Assembly: GCA_035380045.1 (NCBI GenBank)
Contig: DAOSWM010000089.1
Span: forward strand, 1-10,112
Direction: 5' to 3'
Source of the DNA: DAOSWM01 sp035380045
Lineage (GTDB): Bacteria; Bacteroidota; Bacteroidia; Bacteroidales; Tenuifilaceae
Length of the DNA stretch: 10,112 nucleotides
Shown here: piece by piece, positions 1 through 7,795 of the stretch
Position numbering within the stretch: the stretch's first letter is position 1
Layout of the letters: every line of letters begins with the position of its first letter
Program-made: the position numbers and the translations under genes
Notes under the pieces: generated by a model
Databases searched by the model: none
Told to the model about the DNA's origin: nothing
The model's input: only the letters and a program-made list of their open reading frames with translations

Positions 1-513
1 ATTAACGCCCAAGAGCATTCTCCAAAAAATATTTGGAATATCAAATTAGGTTACGCAAAATACTTAAATGGAGTATTTGATGCTAATAACAATAAGGAAA
101 CTACTCCAAATTTTCGTGGGGAAGTAAGCTATGCTATCAACAAATACATTGAAATTGGTATGTACATAGGTTACTCAAAGGGAGACTATGTTACAACTTA
201 TCACTACCCTTCCTATGGAGTAAATGCAAATTTCAATGTATTGCCAGTATTTTTCACTAATCCGCCAACTCGACTGAACGTATATTTAACAGGAAAGTAT
301 GGCGGATTGTATGGACGTACACCTAGAGACTTTTCAAAAAAAAATCATTACAATGAGTATGGTTTGGGAATAGGGACTGCATACTACTTTTCTAGGCATA
401 TTGGAGCTTATGTTGATTATAGCCTTGGGAATTATACTAACCATATAATTATACCCAACGAATCAATTAGTGAAAAAATGAAATTACGTTTTGGCATTAC
501 ATTTAAGTTTTAA
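1..513 (+). CDS. Outer-membrane beta-barrel protein, C-terminal part (5' truncated by window edge)
   Basis: The frame is open from base 1 to the TAA ending at 513, so about 170 residues of a longer protein are visible. An internal Met at 160 is not a credible start because the same frame continues upstream with the same strand-like pattern (for example NIWNIKLGYAKYL and GEVSYAINKYIEIG). The sequence consists of alternating hydrophobic/polar stretches rich in Tyr, Gly and Asn, separated by short polar turns, and ends in LRFGITFKF with a terminal Phe. This is the usual signature of an outer-membrane barrel recognised by the BAM machinery. The size fits a small 8- to 10-stranded barrel of the OmpA/OMP_b-brl type, but the N-terminus and signal peptide are outside the window. 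Only 11 bases separate it from the next gene, so it is probably in the same operon as the DUF4249/TonB receptor pair. A specific function cannot be assigned. Confidence 0.7.
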   Translation: MNAQEHSPKNIWNIKLGYAKYLNGVFDANNNKETTPNFRGEVSYAINKYIEIGMYIGYSKGDYVTTYHYPSYGVNANFNVLPVFFTNPPTRLNVYLTGKYGGLYGRTPRDFSKKNHYNEYGLGIGTAYYFSRHIGAYVDYSLGNYTNHIIIPNESISEKMKLRFGITFKF

Positions 514-524
514 ACAAATTACAT

Positions 525-1418
525 ATGAGGTGGCACTCAATAGTTGTCTTAGGATTTAGTTTATTCATTTCTTCCCTATTCTTTTCTTGCCGCGAGAAGG
601 TTAATTGGGATTTTCCGGAATTTGAAGCCGTTCCAACCATTAACAGCTTTTTTGTTGCTGGGGAACCCATTAAAATTCATGTTTCCCTTGCAGGGAAGTT
701 CGATAGCATCCCGTTGGGAGTAGTTGATGATGCGAATGTAGCAGTATTCGCCGATGGAAATTTCATTGAGAACATAACCAATAATCAGCAGGGAGTTTAC
801 ACAACTTCATTCAATGCCCAACCGGGTGTTGAATACCATTGTGAGGTTGCAATTCCTGATTTTCAAACTGTAACCGCAGAAAATACAATTCCCCAACCAA
901 ACAGCATACTAAACATTGAGCATATAAATTTTGCAGGGGTTGATGAGGAGGGTGTTTCGTATCCTGCTGTAAAAGTTGAGTTCTCAAATAATCCCAACGA
1001 AAACTTGTACTTTGAGGTTGTAATTCATTTACAAAAATTCGATTGGGATACTCGCCCTGAACTGATTAGCATCACCGACCCCGTGCTACTTAATGAAGGA
1101 TTACCAATTACCTTGTTTAGTAACGAGATAATCAACGGAGATAGTTACAGTATGACTATTAGCTACACAACAGGGAGTGCTTCGTACTCAAGCGAAACTG
1201 GATGGCACAGCGAACTATACCCGTTAACTGTTGAATTACGCTCAGTTAGCTACGATTACTATATGTACGTTAAGCAGCTTTACCTATACGAAACGGGCAG
1301 GTACCCCAGCATAATTGGAGGAGTGGTTACTCCCTTCCCGCTATACTCAAACGTGAATGGTGGATATGGCATTTTTGCCGGATACTCTAGTGTTCAAACC
1401 GATACAATTTACCCGTAG
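525..1418 (+). CDS. DUF4249 family outer-membrane lipoprotein (first copy)
   Basis: This is a 297-residue protein with a lipoprotein signal peptide: MRWH, a hydrophobic core, then the lipobox LFFSC with the acylated Cys at residue 22. The body is beta-rich. The C-terminal segment YSNVNGGYGIFAGYS (about residues 274-288) is the most recognisable DUF4249 (PF14054) motif, and the early segment VPTINSFFVAGEPIKIHVS followed by a 'VFADGNFIENI' strand also fits the family. DUF4249 proteins are found almost only in Bacteroidota beside TonB-dependent receptors with a carboxypeptidase-like N-domain. They are presumed surface or periplasm-facing accessory lipoproteins, and no biochemical role is established. 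The stop codon lies 4 bases before the best start of the receptor gene, so the two are surely co-transcribed and probably translationally coupled. The ATG at 525 is chosen because it gives a complete lipoprotein signal. Confidence 0.88.
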   Translation: MRWHSIVVLGFSLFISSLFFSCREKVNWDFPEFEAVPTINSFFVAGEPIKIHVSLAGKFDSIPLGVVDDANVAVFADGNFIENITNNQQGVYTTSFNAQPGVEYHCEVAIPDFQTVTAENTIPQPNSILNIEHINFAGVDEEGVSYPAVKVEFSNNPNENLYFEVVIHLQKFDWDTRPELISITDPVLLNEGLPITLFSNEIINGDSYSMTISYTTGSASYSSETGWHSELYPLTVELRSVSYDYYMYVKQLYLYETGRYPSIIGGVVTPFPLYSNVNGGYGIFAGYSSVQTDTIYP

Positions 1419-1422
1419 TTTT

Positions 1423-3984
1423 ATGTTTACTCTTCATATCACGAGTAGTTATTACTCTCAAAGGAATTTGTTTCTTGTATTTACATTGGTTGCATTATTT
1501 ATTTTACTGCCTGTAATTCATCTTTCTGCTCAAATTCGACTTTCAGGTTTTGTAAGGGATAGCCTTACCCAAGAGGTGCTTATTGGGGCTCATATTGTTA
1601 CCGAGGATTTCAAAAAAGCGGTAGCCACCGATAACAATGGTTTTTTTAGCATTTCGCTTAACAAGGACGAAAATATAACCATTTCGTTTATTGGCTATTC
1701 GCCAAAAAATATCAAAGCAACTTCGGATAATAGCGGTTTTGTTGAAATTCGTCTCTCGCCAGGAAATGAGATTGATGAGGTTGTCTTTACGCACCAGCGT
1801 AAGCAGAATTTTAACCTAGCCAAGTTAAGTAGCGTCGAGCTACAGAATATTCCTTCGCTGGGGGCAAAGCCCGATGTTATGAAGGCGATACAGCTGCTTC
1901 CCGGAATACAATCGCAGAATGAGGGTTCAAGCTTAATTATGGTGCGTGGGGGGAATCCCGGGGAAAACCTTTATCTTTTCGATAATGTAGCTCTAATTTA
2001 CGTAAATCATCTGGGTGGTTTCATGTCGGTTTTTAATCCCGAAATGATTAATAACATTGATGTTTACAAGGGAGGCTTTCCTGCAAAGTACGGCGGGAAA
2101 CTCTCATCTATAATGGATATTGCTCAACGTGAGGGAAATCCAAATAAGATGAAGGGAACTTTTAGCATTGGGGTTACCGATGCTTCATTCTCAATGGAGG
2201 GCCCGGGGTTTATAAAAAATTCTACCTTTTTAGTAACGGGGCGTAAAACTTTGGTCGATCCGTTAATGGCTTTGGCAAGCAAAATTGCCGATGGTGACTA
2301 CATCGTTTCGTATGGCTTTCACGATATTAATGGCAAGTTCTCGTGGAAACCAAATGAGCGTAATACGCTCAGCATTAACCTCTATCAGGGTGACGATTAC
2401 CTTAACTTCTGGATGAACCAAAAGTCAAACTTTTCAACCGAAAATTCAAGAATGTCAAACTTCTGGGGGAACTGGCTTCTCTCAGCCCGCTGGAACCATG
2501 TTCATTCACCAAAACTTTACTCAACCCAGAGCTTGTCATACGTTAGGTATAGGCTAAACGACAAGCAAAAATATTCCTACCAAGGAGCGGAGGAGAACTA
2601 CGGTTACAATAAAAAGTTTCATTCATCGGTTCAGGATGTTTCGTATAAACTCGGGTATAGGTATGAAATGTTGGGCAGCTGGTCGCTGGATTTTGGCGTT
2701 CAATCCTCGTTCCTTCAACATCGTCCCAATAGTGTTTTCCTGTCAACCCAATCGGAAGCTAAAGCCGAAACTATTGTAAACTCGAATGAAACAGCATTGT
2801 TTGTTGAAAATAAGGTAAGTTTATTTAACCGAATCAACATTAAACTAGGTGCTAGGGGAGTTGGTTACATTACACATAATTATAAAGTTTTTGATATTGA
2901 ACCACGCTTAAATATTGACATAAGCCTTAGCAAAAATCACTCAATAAACATTTCCTATATGGGAATAAACCAATACTCCCATCTACTATTCACCGCCGGA
3001 AACATAATGAGTAACGAGGTTTGGGTTCCTGCCGAAAAGAATATTCAACCTGCTCACTCTGAGCAGTATTCGGCCGGGTGGCGTGGACTATTCCACAAAG
3101 GAATGTTCGATGTTGAAGTTAATATTTACCATAAAACCCTATCAAACCTGTCGACTTATAAGGAAGGCTACACAAACCTTATGGGTGATGGAAACTGGCG
3201 CACAAAAATTGAAACAGGAGGTTTTGGGGAAGCCTACGGAGTAGAGTTTTTCCTTCGAAAAAATTACGGTGACTGGTCAGGGTTTCTCAGCTACTCATTC
3301 AGTAAGGCAACGCGAAAGTTCAACAATATAAACTCAGGTAAGGAGTTTCTTTTCGATTACGATCGTCCACATTGTGCCTCTTTGAGCATTTCAAAAAAAC
3401 TATCAGATAAGGTTTCAGTGAACGCAGCATGGGTGTTTCAAACTGGGTTACCCTATACGCCAGTTATTGGGCGACAAATTACGCCCAGTCTGGAGTTCGA
3501 TGAGAATGGAAACCCATATTACTATGAAGCATTTATTTACGGAGAAAGAAACAGCGCTCGTATGAGGCATTACCATAGGCTCGACATAGCAGTTCACTAC
3601 ACAACCCGCACAAAAAGGAATGGGCATAAAGCGCAATGGAGTTTCGCTATTTACAATGCATATAACCGAAGAAATCCATACTATTACTACTTTAATCATA
3701 ACGAAAGCAGCGAAATCTACGTCCCTTCACCTTTCTGGGAGTACCAGCCACTATCGTTATATCAGGTAAGTTACTTCCCCATTATCCCAACNNNNNNNNN
3801 NNNNNNNNNNNNNNNNNNNNNNNNNNNNNNNNNNNNNNNNNNNNNNNNNNNNNNNNNNNNNNNNNNNNNNNNNNNNNNNNNNNNNNNNNNNGATCAGGAG
3901 ATCACATTTAAATTCGACGAAGTCAGGAGACTTCGCCGAGCAAGGGAGTTTTACAAGGCTAAGGGACCGCGGGCAGCTGAATAA
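1423..3984 (+). CDS. TonB-dependent receptor with carboxypeptidase-regulatory-like N-domain (first copy; 3' end interrupted by assembly gap)
   Basis: This is an outer-membrane gated transporter driven by TonB-ExbBD. The start at 1423 is preferred over an in-frame ATG at 1357, which would overlap the DUF4249 gene and put 22 extra residues before the signal peptide. From 1423 the protein has a signal peptide ending near VIHLSAQ (residue 37). A CarboxypepD_reg-like domain (PF13715) covers about 38-125 and includes SGFVRDSLTQEVLIGAHI and FIGYSPKNI. A plug domain lies at about 130-240 with IQLLPGIQ, MVRGG at 173-177 and VYKGGFPAKYGGKLSS. The barrel occupies the rest. No clear TonB box is seen. About 789 residues are readable before 100 N. 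The last readable residues, YFPIIPT, align with GVIPY in the second receptor, which ends only 8 residues after its Pro, so nearly the whole protein is present. After the gap the frame reads EITFKF, a plausible barrel end, but then continues 22 charged residues to a stop at 3984. This 3' end is uncertain. Confidence 0.9.
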   Translation: MFTLHITSSYYSQRNLFLVFTLVALFILLPVIHLSAQIRLSGFVRDSLTQEVLIGAHIVTEDFKKAVATDNNGFFSISLNKDENITISFIGYSPKNIKATSDNSGFVEIRLSPGNEIDEVVFTHQRKQNFNLAKLSSVELQNIPSLGAKPDVMKAIQLLPGIQSQNEGSSLIMVRGGNPGENLYLFDNVALIYVNHLGGFMSVFNPEMINNIDVYKGGFPAKYGGKLSSIMDIAQREGNPNKMKGTFSIGVTDASFSMEGPGFIKNSTFLVTGRKTLVDPLMALASKIADGDYIVSYGFHDINGKFSWKPNERNTLSINLYQGDDYLNFWMNQKSNFSTENSRMSNFWGNWLLSARWNHVHSPKLYSTQSLSYVRYRLNDKQKYSYQGAEENYGYNKKFHSSVQDVSYKLGYRYEMLGSWSLDFGVQSSFLQHRPNSVFLSTQSEAKAETIVNSNETALFVENKVSLFNRINIKLGARGVGYITHNYKVFDIEPRLNIDISLSKNHSINISYMGINQYSHLLFTAGNIMSNEVWVPAEKNIQPAHSEQYSAGWRGLFHKGMFDVEVNIYHKTLSNLSTYKEGYTNLMGDGNWRTKIETGGFGEAYGVEFFLRKNYGDWSGFLSYSFSKATRKFNNINSGKEFLFDYDRPHCASLSISKKLSDKVSVNAAWVFQTGLPYTPVIGRQITPSLEFDENGNPYYYEAFIYGERNSARMRHYHRLDIAVHYTTRTKRNGHKAQWSFAIYNAYNRRNPYYYYFNHNESSEIYVPSPFWEYQPLSLYQVSYFPIIPXXXXXXXXXXXXXXXXXXXXXXXXXXXXXXXXXXDQEITFKFDEVRRLRRAREFYKAKGPRAAE
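3792..3891. other. Assembly gap of exactly 100 N
   Basis: There are exactly 100 consecutive N, the conventional length for a gap of unknown size in scaffolds. It falls within the last codons of the first TonB receptor. The reading frame continues across it only if the true gap length leaves remainder 1 when divided by 3 (100 does, as does 1). By comparison with the C-terminus of the second receptor, the missing sequence may be very short. Confidence 0.97.
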
Positions 3985-3992
3985 TGTGCTGC
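3918..3992. repeat. Hairpin-bearing segment after the gap, possible short repeat element
   Basis: Two hairpins are visible. The first is a perfect 7-bp stem, CGAAGTC (3918-3924) and GACTTCG (3929-3935), with the loop AGGA. The second is a 5-bp stem, GCAGC (3973-3977) and GCTGC (3988-3992). The segment is more GC-rich than the following AT-rich intergenic region and does not resemble a receptor barrel in any frame. Its position beside an assembly gap fits a repetitive sequence that broke assembly. I do not recognise the family, and the assignment as a repeat is inference. Confidence 0.4.
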
Positions 3993-4099
3993 AGTTTTAC
4001 GTAAGGTATCACTATTAAAATGTAGCCTTATAACAAATTCATTTCAAAAGATTTAACCTTTATTATAAAAAATAAATATATCATATTGGGGGTTTTAAC

Positions 4100-4107
4100 T
4101 ACGTTTG
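4100..4107 (+). promoter_or_regulatory. Probable Bacteroidota -7 promoter box (TACGTTTG) for the second receptor operon
   Basis: TACGTTTG matches the phylum's -7 consensus TAnnTTTG and lies 41 bases before the GTG start at 4149, inside an otherwise AT-rich intergenic region (3985-4148). A convincing TTTG-type -33 element at the usual spacing is not visible (a TTG at 4086-4088 is too close), so only the -7 element supports the call. If real, the second receptor and its DUF4249 partner can be transcribed independently of the upstream pair. Confidence 0.5.
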
Positions 4108-4148
4108 CATTGCAAATTATTGAAAATTAGATTTAATATAGTATTAAA

Positions 4149-6467
4149 GTGAAAAATATAATTTTCCAAATCGGTTTTTCTCTGCTTTTTCTAACAGCAC
4201 AATCACAACCCACCCAAGTCTTCTCCGGTTTTGTGAAGGATTCAACCAGCAACGAGGTGCTAATCGGTGCAAACGTGGTTGACCCCGCCAGAAAGGTTGG
4301 AACGGCAACTGATAACTTCGGGTTTTTTCGCATTGAACTGCCGGAAGGAACCACAACATTGCAGGTTAGCTACGTTGGCTATTCGCCAAAAAACGTAGAG
4401 GTAAATAGTTTAAAAACAGTGGCAAACATTCTGCTTGCTCCGGAAAACCAGCTCGACGAGGTGGTTGTAAAATCGGAGTACAGCTACCGTAGGTTTGCCC
4501 CGCAAACCTCGTTGGAACGTATGCCGGCCCGAACTGTACGAACCCTACCTTCAATTCTGGGAGAAACCGATATTACCCGAACCATTCAGCTGCTGCCGGG
4601 CGTGGCAATGGGCACCGAGGCAACCAGCGGTTTCTTTGTGCGTGGCGGAGGCAGCGACCAGAACCTGATTCTGGTGGATGGAACTCCCATTTACAACACC
4701 TACCACATGTTTGGCATGTTCTCGGTTTTTAACTCCGACGCTATAAACGGTGTGACCTTTTACAAGGGTGGAATGCCGGCACAGCATGGTGGAAGGCTCT
4801 CATCGGTTCTGGATTTAACCATGCGCGAGGGCAATAGCCAACGTTTCTCGGGCGAGGTTATGCTGGGAACCTTCTCCTCAAAATTTCTTTTCGAGGGGCC
4901 AATAGCAAAAGGAAAAACATCGTTCCTGGTTACCGGAAGACGTTCAACCCTAGATATTTCTCCTGAAATGATGAGCATGGCAGTCATTGGCTTTTCGGGA
5001 ATGTACCTGGCCAGCGGCGATGTGCGGCTCGATATGTACAGCTTCTACGATATTAATGCGAAGGTGAACCACACATTCTCAAACCGTAGCCGACTGTTTA
5101 TTACGCTCTACAATGGGAAGGACGATTACAGCCCTCAGGGCTCGGGAATTTACGACCATACATTCGGTTTTGGGAACCGTGCCGGTTCTGTTCGGTTTAA
5201 CCAAATTTTTACCGAAAACCTTTACGGCAACTTTATGCTCTACTACTCGGGTTATAACTATTCAACAACGAAAGGTTCCGCAACCAGGGACGAGGAGGGG
5301 AATGTTGTTTCGGGCAATAGCCTAACCAACCGGTCGAGCATTGAGGATATCTCCCTAAAAACCGATTTCGATTACGGAGTTAAGAACCATACGCTAAAAT
5401 TTGGTGCGCAGTACCTTCGGCAGAACGTAAGCCCCGAAGTTAGCGCATTCAACAGCGTGTCGAGCAGCTCGCAGTATAATGTCGACACAACCTACCGATT
5501 CAGCGATATTGTTCATCAAGCTTCGCTTTACGTTTCCGATATTTATAACCCAACCAACAAGCTAACGCTTAATGCGGGTTTACGTTTCGATACCTACTTT
5601 GTGGAGGGGAAAATTTACCCAACTCTACAGCCCAGAGTTACGCTTAGCTACCTAACCTTTGATAGGCTAACGCTTAAAACATCGTATGCCAGAGTTTCGC
5701 AGAATCTGCATCTGCTTTCGTTCACCTCATCGGGAGCACCTTCGGATATGTGGGTTTCATCAACAAAGAAAGTTGCTCCATCAATTTCAAACGAGTTTGT
5801 TGCCGGGTTAACATTCAGCCCTTCGGATGCAATTGTAGTTACACTTGAGGGATTTTTAAAAAGGATGGATAACCTGATAACCTACAAGGAGGGTGCCAGC
5901 TACGCCGTAAACCGAACCGACTGGCAGGAGATGGTTGAGGTTGGCAACGGGAAATCGAAAGGTTTGGAGTTTTGCGTACGAAAGGAAACGGGAAGCACCA
6001 CGGGCTGGATTTCATATACGCTATCGAAGGCAACCCGCCAGTTCGATGGAGTTAACAGGGGGCGAGAGTTTACCTTTAACTTCGACCGTACCCATAACCT
6101 TGCCGTTGCCGTAATGCAGAAGCTGGGGAAAAGGTACTCGCTGGGAGCCAACTGGATGTATGCAACGGGTTCGGCAGTTACGCTCTCAAATATTATGTAC
6201 TACAATACCGGACCGTTTGATTATGGATACTACACCGTGGTTGAGTACGAGAATTTAAACAATGAGCGAATGCCGGCATACCACAGGCTTGATATTTGCT
6301 TAAACTATGAGCGGTTTAAAAAGCACCTTGGTTATAAGTTTAGTATTGGAGCCTACAATGCCTACGCGCATCAAAACCCGTACTACCTTACCCAATCGGT
6401 TGAGGGAATAGGGCAGGTAAGCCTTTTTGGAGTAATTCCTTACTTAAGTTTTTCGCTAAATTTTTAG
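4149..6467 (+). CDS. TonB-dependent receptor with carboxypeptidase-regulatory-like N-domain (second copy)
   Basis: This is a complete 772-residue outer-membrane receptor, paralogous to the one upstream. The GTG start is chosen because no in-frame ATG precedes the mature region and it yields a normal signal peptide (MKNIIFQ, a hydrophobic core, then TAQSQ at about residue 20). The order is: CarboxypepD_reg-like domain at about 24-105 (FSGFVKDSTSNEVLIGANV, SYVGYSPKNV); a link containing LDEVVVKS, where such receptors join plug to N-domain; plug at about 125-230 (IQLLPGVAMG, FFVRGGGSDQNLILVDG, FYKGGMPAQHGGRLSS); then a long barrel ending GVIPYLSFSLNF with a terminal Phe. It shares the segments GYSPKN, QLLPG, VRGG, YKGG and the barrel pattern SKATR with the first copy. 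The substrate is unknown, and nothing in the sequence distinguishes iron chelate, peptide or glycan uptake. It is followed with almost no spacer by the second DUF4249 gene, implying one transcript. Local GC is visibly higher than in its lipoprotein partner. Confidence 0.93.
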   Translation: MKNIIFQIGFSLLFLTAQSQPTQVFSGFVKDSTSNEVLIGANVVDPARKVGTATDNFGFFRIELPEGTTTLQVSYVGYSPKNVEVNSLKTVANILLAPENQLDEVVVKSEYSYRRFAPQTSLERMPARTVRTLPSILGETDITRTIQLLPGVAMGTEATSGFFVRGGGSDQNLILVDGTPIYNTYHMFGMFSVFNSDAINGVTFYKGGMPAQHGGRLSSVLDLTMREGNSQRFSGEVMLGTFSSKFLFEGPIAKGKTSFLVTGRRSTLDISPEMMSMAVIGFSGMYLASGDVRLDMYSFYDINAKVNHTFSNRSRLFITLYNGKDDYSPQGSGIYDHTFGFGNRAGSVRFNQIFTENLYGNFMLYYSGYNYSTTKGSATRDEEGNVVSGNSLTNRSSIEDISLKTDFDYGVKNHTLKFGAQYLRQNVSPEVSAFNSVSSSSQYNVDTTYRFSDIVHQASLYVSDIYNPTNKLTLNAGLRFDTYFVEGKIYPTLQPRVTLSYLTFDRLTLKTSYARVSQNLHLLSFTSSGAPSDMWVSSTKKVAPSISNEFVAGLTFSPSDAIVVTLEGFLKRMDNLITYKEGASYAVNRTDWQEMVEVGNGKSKGLEFCVRKETGSTTGWISYTLSKATRQFDGVNRGREFTFNFDRTHNLAVAVMQKLGKRYSLGANWMYATGSAVTLSNIMYYNTGPFDYGYYTVVEYENLNNERMPAYHRLDICLNYERFKKHLGYKFSIGAYNAYAHQNPYYLTQSVEGIGQVSLFGVIPYLSFSLNF

Positions 6468-6471
6468 ATGT

Positions 6472-7461
6472 ATGCTCTCAATAATAATTCCATCCCGTCA
6501 TTGCGAGACTCGCACAGCGAGTCGAAGCAATCTATTAATAATCTTTTATTTCATTCTTCTCTCATCCTGCACCGAGGGCGATTTTTTAAACTACAACCTA
6601 ACCGAACCAGAAACCAAGCTATGCCTTTCGGGCTATATCTGTCCCGATAGCACCTACGTTGTTCTTTCGCTAAGTAGAAGTTACAACGATTATGTTGAAA
6701 ACCATGCAAGTCCAACACCAAATTCACTTTATGAAGCAACTGTTATTCTGTTTGAGGATAATATTCCTTTTGATACGCTAATAAATAAGTGCAGGATTAT
6801 AAATGATTGTGTCCCATACATAGAAAACTATTATGTTAGTAGGAAAGAAGCTATTGAAGGAAGAAATTATTCAATAAAAGCAAAGTATAAAGAATTTGAT
6901 GAAGTCATTGCGACAACCTACATTCCCCTACCTGTACAAATAATCTCCCACGATATTGAAATTTTCGAATTTGGGCAAGAATACTACCAAATGAAGGAAA
7001 AAATAACAATAAATCTTTTTTCGCAGGATCAATCTCAAGGTTATAGATACTATCTCATTGAACTAGGATACGAAATTATTAATAGTAACTGTCTGAACTA
7101 CAACTCGTATTTTAGATTAGAGCCAAATGTTATTTTTGAGAATTATGCAGGAATAGCAGACAGTCAGGTTGGAGAGTCGGTCTTTTTCTCCAATAAACTA
7201 TTTCATACCAATTTGTTTTCGTTTCAGTTCTATCATATAGTCTATGAAAATGAACCAGAACTAGAAGGAACAACTACTTTCTCTCTTTATTCAATAAGCG
7301 AGGATTACTACAGATACGAGCTAAGTCGCCATATTAAATTAAATAGTTTGGGTGATGCCAACAGCAACCCCGTTACCATTTACTCAAATGTAGAGGGAGG
7401 TTACGGAATTTTTATGGGCTTTTCGGAGTCGAAGTATACGGTGGAGTTTGGTGGAAAATAA
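6472..7461 (+). CDS. DUF4249 family outer-membrane lipoprotein (second copy), signal peptide interrupted by a palindromic repeat
   Basis: This is a 329-residue probable partner lipoprotein of the preceding receptor. The start is 4 bases after the receptor stop. An in-frame stop at 6457-6459 and the lack of later ATG/GTG/TTG codons before the signal core make 6472 the only plausible start. The N-terminus reads MLSIIIPS, then 12 residues encoded by an inserted palindromic repeat (residues 9-20, giving three Arg and one His), then the hydrophobic core LLIIFYFILLSSC with the lipobox Cys at residue 33. The C-terminus has the DUF4249 motif YSNVEGGYGIFMGFS, matching YSNVNGGYGIFAGYS in the first copy. 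The rest is beta-rich and poorly conserved between the copies. The body is strikingly AT-rich (15 G+C of 60 at 6841-6900, hand count) compared with the receptor before it (35 of 60 at 4621-4680). Function of the family is not established. Whether the altered signal peptide is efficiently exported is unknown. Confidence 0.85.
   Translation: MLSIIIPSRHCETRTASRSNLLIIFYFILLSSCTEGDFLNYNLTEPETKLCLSGYICPDSTYVVLSLSRSYNDYVENHASPTPNSLYEATVILFEDNIPFDTLINKCRIINDCVPYIENYYVSRKEAIEGRNYSIKAKYKEFDEVIATTYIPLPVQIISHDIEIFEFGQEYYQMKEKITINLFSQDQSQGYRYYLIELGYEIINSNCLNYNSYFRLEPNVIFENYAGIADSQVGESVFFSNKLFHTNLFSFQFYHIVYENEPELEGTTTFSLYSISEDYYRYELSRHIKLNSLGDANSNPVTIYSNVEGGYGIFMGFSESKYTVEFGGK
6496..6531. repeat. 36-bp palindromic repeat of the CGTCATTGCGAG type, in frame inside a coding region
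   Basis: The element begins CGTCATTGCGAG and ends CGAAGCAAT. Its core is a perfect 7-bp stem, GACTCGC (6507-6513) and GCGAGTC (6517-6523), with a 3-base loop. An outer pair ATTGC (6500-6504) and GCAAT (6527-6531) extends it. Repeats with these ends are common dispersed intergenic palindromes in many bacterial genomes. Here the element is 36 bases, 12 codons, and starts exactly at a codon boundary of the DUF4249 gene, so the frame is preserved. Confidence 0.85.
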
Positions 7462-7795
7462 AAAAAGAGATGTTGTTTCGACAGGCTCAACAACTATCCA
7501 CATTTAGCCGAGGTGGCAAAGAAAAAATTGTTATTAAGTTCGAATTGAAGGTGTTTCATTAAACTCACTGTGTGACACCGAAAAAGACCCTGTGAAACTC
7601 TGTGATATTAATAATATATTGTACCACAGTGTGTCACATTGGAAGCACAGAGTTCCACTGAGTAATAAACCAAATCCTATTTGGCTATTGAGAAACTCGC
7701 TAGTCGAACATTTTAGTAGGTTTACCAAGCTGCGGTTGGCTGTGCCCGATTAAATAAGTCAGCCCCAAGTGCAATCTCCGTCGAATTGGAGAAAT
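7461..7795. repeat. Tandem direct repeat, unit 1 (335 bp)
   Basis: This is the first of two units that are identical as far as I can read. It starts at the A run directly after (and sharing the last base of) the DUF4249 stop codon. It begins with a hairpin sequence containing TTTCGACAGGCTCAAC, where GTTGTT (7472-7477) pairs with AACAAC (7489-7494). A central region holds inverted pieces: AACTCTGTG (7596-7604) against CACAGAGTT (7646-7654), and ATATTA/TAATAT around 7611. It ends with CTCC...GGAG near 7777-7792. No credible ORF is present, so this is non-coding intergenic sequence made of short palindromic pieces. Confidence 0.93.

Noticed and set aside
1357..1422. Earlier in-frame ATG for the first TonB receptor
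   Set aside because: It would overlap the DUF4249 gene by 62 bases and place 22 residues before the signal peptide. ATG at 1423 gives an adjacent-gene arrangement and a normal signal sequence.
3893..4018. Alternative frame after the gap reading SFTRLRD...QFYVRYHY to a TAA at 4018
   Set aside because: It vaguely resembles the 'GSFLRLRN' segment of SusC-type receptors, but the match is too short and the upstream context is missing. No gene is called.
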